The position numbers and the translations under genes were made by a program. From Pseudofrankia saprophytica (GTDB taxonomy: Bacteria; Actinomycetota; Actinomycetes; Frankiales; Frankiaceae), in the NCBI RefSeq assembly GCF_000235425.2, contig NZ_KI912266.1:6041929-6105928 (forward strand): 64,000 bases of DNA, in the 5' to 3' direction. The notes beneath the pieces were generated by a model. The model ran no database searches. It was given only the letters and a program-made list of their open reading frames with translations, and had not been told where the DNA came from. Below, in pieces: positions 59,989-64,000 of this stretch. The number at the start of each line of letters is the position of its first letter. The stretch's first letter is position 1.

Positions 59989-60769
59989 CGTCCGGACCGG
60001 CCGCCTGGGCCGCGGCGACCACCTGGGCGAGGAAATCCGCGATGTGCCGCTCGGAGGCGGCCTTGGAGATGCCCAGATCGCCGAGCAGCGGCTTGCCTTC
60101 CTCCAGGTCCTCCAACTCGAGCAGGGCGAGCAGGATGTGCTCGGTGCCGATGTAGTTGTGGCCGAGGCGCAGCGCCTCGCGGAAGGTCAGCGTCAGCGCC
60201 TTCTTGGCCCGACCGTCGAACGGGATGAGCTTCACCGGGGCGCCCGTTCCCCCGGCCGGTGTCGGCTCGACACGTGACGGCAGCGCCGCCGTGGCGGCGG
60301 CGCGGACCGCGTCCAGCGAGACGCCGGACGCGACGATCACCTTCGCGGCGATGGCCGCCGGTTCGGCCAGCAGGCCGAGCACGAGGTGCGCCGGAATGAT
60401 CTGGTCGTTGCCGGCCGCGATCGCCTCGTTCTGGGAGGCGATCACGACGTTGCGGGCCCGCGGGGTGTAGCGGGCGAAGCCCTGGTTCGGGTCGAGGTCC
60501 GACGGTTCGCCGGGGTCCTTCGGCACGAAGCGCTTCTGCGCGGCCTGCTTGCTGACACCCATGCTCCGGCCGATCTCCGTCCAGGAGGCGCCGGAACGGC
60601 GCGCCTGGTCGACGAAGTGCCCGATCAGGTGGTCAGCGACGTCGCCGAGGTGATCGGCCGCGATAACCGCGTCGGTGAGTTGGTCGAGGGGGCTCGAGTG
60701 CACCTTCTTGATCGTCTCGATCAGATCGTCGAGCCGCACAGGAGCCGTCATCTGCACTGGTTCCGCCAT
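59969..60769 (-). CDS. Clp N-domain protein with N-terminal HTH
   Basis: The 266-residue protein has a helix-turn-helix (about 59-80: GASWTEIGRSMGVSKQAAQK) near the N-terminus and two Clp-N repeats (about 110-160, with NEAIAAGNDQIIPAHLVLGLL, and about 185-245, with REALRLGHNYIGTEHILLALLELED). There is no ATPase domain. It can therefore be read as a DNA-binding regulator with a Clp-protease adaptor/sensor module. Two perfect GTCAAC-N5-GTTGAC operators begin 3 bp upstream of its start, so it is probably autoregulated. The Nudix gene is coupled downstream. Confidence 0.88.
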   Translation of the reverse strand: MAEPVQMTAPVRLDDLIETIKKVHSSPLDQLTDAVIAADHLGDVADHLIGHFVDQARRSGASWTEIGRSMGVSKQAAQKRFVPKDPGEPSDLDPNQGFARYTPRARNVVIASQNEAIAAGNDQIIPAHLVLGLLAEPAAIAAKVIVASGVSLDAVRAAATAALPSRVEPTPAGGTGAPVKLIPFDGRAKKALTLTFREALRLGHNYIGTEHILLALLELEDLEEGKPLLGDLGISKAASERHIADFLAQVVAAAQAAGPDGDTGAD

Positions 60770-61211
60770 GCGTCAACTGTAGGTTGACGATGCTGGATCG
60801 TCAACTCAAGGTTGACGCCACCAGGCCACCAGGCCACCAGGCCACCTGCCACCTGCCACGGGCCTTCACACCCCCACAGGGGCGGCACGCAATGGATCCA
60901 TGGATATGGACGCGGAACGCAAAGATGCCGGTCGGTCGGCGCGGTACGGGGGGATCCGCGCCGGCCCGGCCGGCATGCACTCGATAGTGCCCTAATGCAA
61001 CGGAAGTGTCGATACCTGTACCGTGGCGGGTTGTCACCTTCGGTAACGGCAATCCGAGGGCCCAGGTCAGGTGTGATGCGAGCCCGCGGCGCGGCAGCCA
61101 CGAGACGCAGGTCACTCTCCAACCGCGACTGCCCTTCTACGCGAGGTCACCAGGACGACCGCGGGCCGCCCCGACTCGGTGGTCGGCGGCGGGCGCGAGG
61201 ATCATGGGGCT
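60770..61211. other. Divergent interval with twin operators
   Basis: 442 bp between the Clp-N/HTH gene and the methyltransferase gene. It contains the twin operator at 60772-60816 and a run of 9-bp CACCAGGCC-type repeats (about 60819-60855). The AT-richer part around 61000-61040 may hold a promoter. No gene was recognised. Confidence 0.5.
60772..60816. promoter_or_regulatory. Twin operator GTCAAC-N5-GTTGAC upstream of the Clp-N/HTH gene
   Basis: Two perfect dyads, 60772-60788 and 60800-60816, are 28 bp apart centre to centre. The first lies just 3 bp beyond the start codon. The sites resemble half-sites of small dimeric HTH regulators. Confidence 0.75.
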
Positions 61212-61976
61212 ATGGCTACTCCCCCCACGAAGCTCGACGGACCCACTGACAGCTACGAGCGAACCCGGCCCCGGTACCCGGTCGAGCTGTTCGCTCACGC
61301 CGTCACGCTGCTGCCAGCGGGTGCCCGGCCGACGGTTGTGGACGTGGGCGCGGGGACCGGGATCGCCCTGGAGGCGCTGCTCCCACAGCTTTCCGCCGAC
61401 GCGGAGGTGCATGCGGTCGACGTGTCCGGCGACATGATCAACATTGGTAGAGAGAAGTTCCCCCAGGTGGCGTGGGAACAGGGCAAGGCCGAGGAGTTCC
61501 TCGATCGGTTCACCGGCATCGACTTCGTCGTGTCCGCCCAGTCGTACCAGTGGATGGACCGGCCGGCATTCCTGTCCGCCGCCGCGCGAGCGCTGCGGCC
61601 CGGCGGGGTGTGCATGGTCGTCCAGAACAGTCTCGACTACCAGGTCGGAGGGCTCGCCGCGGAGTACGAGAACCTTCTCGAGGAAATCTCGCCCTTCCAT
61701 AGCCGTAGCCGCGCCTTTAAGCCCATCGATGTCGAGACGGAGCTGTCGGCTCACTTCGACGAGGTGGAACGTCGGGCGACGGAGTGGCGACAGCCGCTCA
61801 CGATCAACGAGTTCGTCGCCATGAGCTCCTCGTCGACGCAGGGCCAACGCGCCATCGCCGCCGCCGGGCCGCTCTTTCTCCGTCAGGTTCGCGCGCTGTG
61901 CGCCAAGCACGTGAAGGACGGCCGCGTCCAGCTCCCTTACGTGACCGAGGCCTTCTACGGCAAGGGCCGCGCCTGA
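61212..61976 (+). CDS. SAM-dependent class I methyltransferase
   Basis: This 254-residue methyltransferase has motif I VVDVGAGTGIALEALLPQL, the adenine-loop region VHAVDVSGDM, then IDFVVSAQSYQWMDRPAFL and LRPGGVCMVVQN (motifs III-IV). The QSYQWMD signature and the short N-terminus (DSYERTRPRYP) place it near the UbiE/biotin-C-like small-molecule methyltransferases. The substrate is not known. The ATG at 61212 is used; frames open further upstream have no better start. It is monocistronic, with a hairpin (61988-62019) after it. Confidence 0.88.
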   Translation: MATPPTKLDGPTDSYERTRPRYPVELFAHAVTLLPAGARPTVVDVGAGTGIALEALLPQLSADAEVHAVDVSGDMINIGREKFPQVAWEQGKAEEFLDRFTGIDFVVSAQSYQWMDRPAFLSAAARALRPGGVCMVVQNSLDYQVGGLAAEYENLLEEISPFHSRSRAFKPIDVETELSAHFDEVERRATEWRQPLTINEFVAMSSSSTQGQRAIAAAGPLFLRQVRALCAKHVKDGRVQLPYVTEAFYGKGRA

Positions 61977-62418
61977 CGGGTCCGTATCAGCCCGGCCTGG
62001 CCCGTGCGTGCCGGGGCTGACAGCCGGGTCGGACGCCCGCCGGTCCACCCGAAACCAGGAGAATTGGCGGAGAGTGGCCGGTGTTCGTGGGTGCGCCGAT
62101 CAAACGACGGTCACGGCCGGCAGTGCGCGCGACCAGTGTGAACCGCGGTGAGCGGTATCCACAGGATGCCGGACGTGACTACTCACCCAGTACTTTGTGT
62201 GGTAACACCTCTTTGTCAGCGATTCCGCCGGACTGTCCGGACAGCGCCGGCCCGACGAGCTCTGCCAGGTAGCCAACACTCGAGAGGCGATCGGCATTCG
62301 CGTCGGTCGCGTGGCCGCGTCATTCCGCCGTCCGCGACGAGCCATCCGGGCTGAGATGTCAGCTCACCGCGCTCGCCACCACCTCCGGTGGGATCCCGCG
62401 CCCAGCACCGAGGCGTCT
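61977..62418. other. Intergenic upstream of the LysM gene
   Basis: 442 bp. A weak stem (CAGCCCGGC 61988-61996 with GCCGGGGCTG 62010-62019) lies after the methyltransferase. The AT-rich stretch near 62188-62222 includes GTGT-GGTA-ACAC and is the best candidate for a promoter/operator of the next gene. No gene was recognised. Confidence 0.45.
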
Positions 62419-64000
62419 GTGCCATGCCTTACTGGGAGGGCCCATGCGTCCCGGCTTTCACCGCCGTCCCCGCCGCCCGGCCGCGTGAAGCGGCCCGTGG
62501 CGACGGCCACGCCACGCACCGCGCGACGCGGCCAACCCGATCCCGCCGAGCTGGCGACCGGCCGAGGAGGCACCCGCGGGTCGTCGCGGGCCGCGCGAGG
62601 CGTGAGCGACCGCAGGTACTGGGACGCCCGGGCGGGCCGCGACAACGGCGCCGGTGAGGTCGCCGGCGCCGTCGGCCTCGGCCCGGCCGGCACTGGCCGC
62701 CGGACAGGCGATGGCAAGCCAAGCGGTGGCCTGCCAAGCGGTGGCCTGACCGGCAAGGGACCGACGGGGAGCGGCGGGGAGCGAGGCCGCCGCGCACGGG
62801 CCGGTGGCCGCGTGCTCGCCGGCTGGTCCGATGTGGCCGAGATCCTGCGTGGGCTGGCCGCGCTCGCGTCGCTCGTCGCGCTCCTGGTCGTCGTCCCCGT
62901 CGTGCTGTGGGCCTGGCGCGCCAACCCGCTGCCCATGGCGGGCCAGCCATACGCCGGTTGGGATGTCGTCGCCGCGGTGAGCTGGCTGCTGTGGGCCTGG
63001 CTCGTCGTCTGTGTCGGCTTCGAGATCGCGGCCCAGCGCGGCCGGGCTGCCGGGCGGGATCGGGTTGCCTGGCCTGGCGGGTCCAGCGGAGGGGCCGGAG
63101 CCGATGAGCGGTCCGTGCCCGGCGCGCCGGCCAGCAGGCCTCGCGGCACGCATCGCGGTCCGAGCGACGGACCAGCCGGTGGGCCGGCGCCGGCCGGCGC
63201 GGCCGCGCGAGCCGCCGACGCGGCACCGGGCGGGCGGCGGCCCGCGCCGACACCTGCGCCACGGATCGTCCGACGGGGCACCGCCCGCCTCGTCACCACC
63301 GCCGGCGTCGTGGTCGCGGCGATGATGTCCGGCCGCGCCGCGCTCGCCGCCACGGCGCCAGACCCGCGCCCGGCCACCGTCGCGACCGCGACCGCAGGCC
63401 CAGCCGACACCACCATCCCCACGAACCACGACGCCGACAGCCCGGCCGGCCCCGACAGCCCCGCCGCCGCCGGCGCCGGCGGGAGCGCCACCGGTCAGGC
63501 CGACGCGGACGACCCGAACGATCCCCATGGCGCGGACGCCTCGGGCGTCGCCGGGAGCGACGGGCCGCCGGCCGCGCTGGTCCCCACGGCCGAAAGTCAT
63601 ACCGTCCAGCGGGGCGAGTCGCTCTGGTCGATCGTCGAGGACGGCTACCCCGACGCGGTCCTCGCTCAGCTGCCCACCGCCGTCGACACCGTCTTCGCCG
63701 CCAACGACGGCGCGGCCGATCCCGCTGGTCACCGCCTCGCCGACCCGGATCTGATCAACCCGGGCATGCGGCTCGCGCTGCCGGCCCTCGACGCGGCCGG
63801 GCACGCCGTGCCGGCTCCCGCGGCAGGGTCACCCGCCGCCGGCGGCGCTCCGGCTCCTGGCGGCGGTGCTTCGGCTCCGAGCGGTGGAGGCACTTCGGCG
63901 CCTCCCGGGGGCGCGCCCGCGGGAGAAACACCGCGGCTGCCGGCGGCGGCGCCCACAGCGCCGTCGGGGGGCACGCAGCCACCGCGCGCCCCGGCACCAC
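62419..64000 (+). CDS. Membrane protein with LysM domain (partial, runs off right edge)
   Basis: The frame is open from GTG 62419 (GAGG 5 nt upstream; GTG 62485 is an alternative) to the window end, so at least 527 residues. It has a basic Gly-rich N-terminus, TM helices at about 140-165 (LAALASLVALLVVVPVVLWA) and about 180-203 (VAAVSWLLWAWLVVCVGFEI), a Pro/Ala-rich linker, a third hydrophobic segment at about 290-313 and a LysM domain at about 394-450 (HTVQRGESLWSIV). A Gly/Ala/Pro tail follows. In actinomycetes this order usually continues into a bacterial transcriptional activator (BTAD) or SARP-like domain, which would lie outside the window. LysM binds peptidoglycan, so it may link cell-wall state to regulation. 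Confidence 0.75.
   Translation, partial: MPCLTGRAHASRLSPPSPPPGRVKRPVATATPRTARRGQPDPAELATGRGGTRGSSRAARGVSDRRYWDARAGRDNGAGEVAGAVGLGPAGTGRRTGDGKPSGGLPSGGLTGKGPTGSGGERGRRARAGGRVLAGWSDVAEILRGLAALASLVALLVVVPVVLWAWRANPLPMAGQPYAGWDVVAAVSWLLWAWLVVCVGFEIAAQRGRAAGRDRVAWPGGSSGGAGADERSVPGAPASRPRGTHRGPSDGPAGGPAPAGAAARAADAAPGGRRPAPTPAPRIVRRGTARLVTTAGVVVAAMMSGRAALAATAPDPRPATVATATAGPADTTIPTNHDADSPAGPDSPAAAGAGGSATGQADADDPNDPHGADASGVAGSDGPPAALVPTAESHTVQRGESLWSIVEDGYPDAVLAQLPTAVDTVFAANDGAADPAGHRLADPDLINPGMRLALPALDAAGHAVPAPAAGSPAAGGAPAPGGGASAPSGGGTSAPPGGAPAGETPRLPAAAPTAPSGGTQPPRAPAP

Overview
The window is very GC-rich, uses many GTG starts and is dense with overlapping genes. Its gene families (a conservon, an FxSxx-COOH RiPP cluster, DHA2 exporters, a deazaflavin-type nitroreductase, LysM/membrane proteins) point to a filamentous actinomycete. 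Frankia or a close relative is my best guess, from gene content only. No rRNA, tRNA, CRISPR array or insertion sequence was recognised.

Region 1 (1-10.2 kb) is the most unusual part. A minus-strand unit codes for an FxSxx-COOH ribosomal peptide: precursor fxsA ending in F-Q-S-S-L, radical SAM/SPASM maturase fxsB, and an HExxH protein of the peptide beta-hydroxylase type. Facing it is fxsT, an NB-ARC/TPR protein. fxsT diverges from an nSTAND-type NTPase/TPR gene, which is followed by a TIR protein fused to a metallophosphoesterase-like domain that has lost metal ligands. The divergent pair share a mirrored pair of 56-bp promoter/operator elements (48/56 identical). Together these look like a peptide-modification system joined to a STAND/TIR signalling or defence module.

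Region 2 (10.4-20.4 kb) holds an aldo/keto reductase, two regulator/transporter pairs (MmyB-like XRE with a DHA2 exporter; XRE-cupin with a BenE-type symporter) with clear palindromic operators, a 2-oxoglutarate oxygenase, a GH63-like glycosidase, and a thioesterase-fold protein without its nucleophile Ser.

Region 3 (20.4-28.2 kb) is a conservon (sensor kinase, roadblock, DUF742, GTPase) that continues into two unrecognised genes and the pseudo-thioesterase. It diverges from a LuxR-type regulator across an array of three 42-bp repeats.

Region 4 (28.5-34.7 kb) has a LysR/EamA pair, a SpoU-type RNA methyltransferase, a Clp-N/UVR protein and a large alpha/beta hydrolase.

Region 5 (34.9-50.5 kb) looks catabolic. 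TetR, acyl-CoA ligase and a substrate-binding lipoprotein lie on the minus strand. On the plus strand are CoA-transferase, DUF35 and thiolase-like proteins, aldehyde dehydrogenase, amidohydrolase, ferredoxin, SDR, P450, nitroreductase-like protein, a 30-codon leader ORF, phosphotransferase and a second SDR. The enzyme set suits uptake and CoA-dependent breakdown of a hydrophobic or cyclic acid; the substrate is unknown.

Region 6 (50.8-64 kb) has a DUF559-type protein, a MarR/DHA2 pair, a small membrane protein, a HAD phosphatase, a fused GlcD-GlcF-like oxidase, a Nudix protein, a Clp-N/HTH protein with twin operators, a methyltransferase, and a LysM membrane protein running off the right edge. 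A 74-bp palindromic element occurs twice, at 30.7 and 51.9 kb, in opposite orientation.
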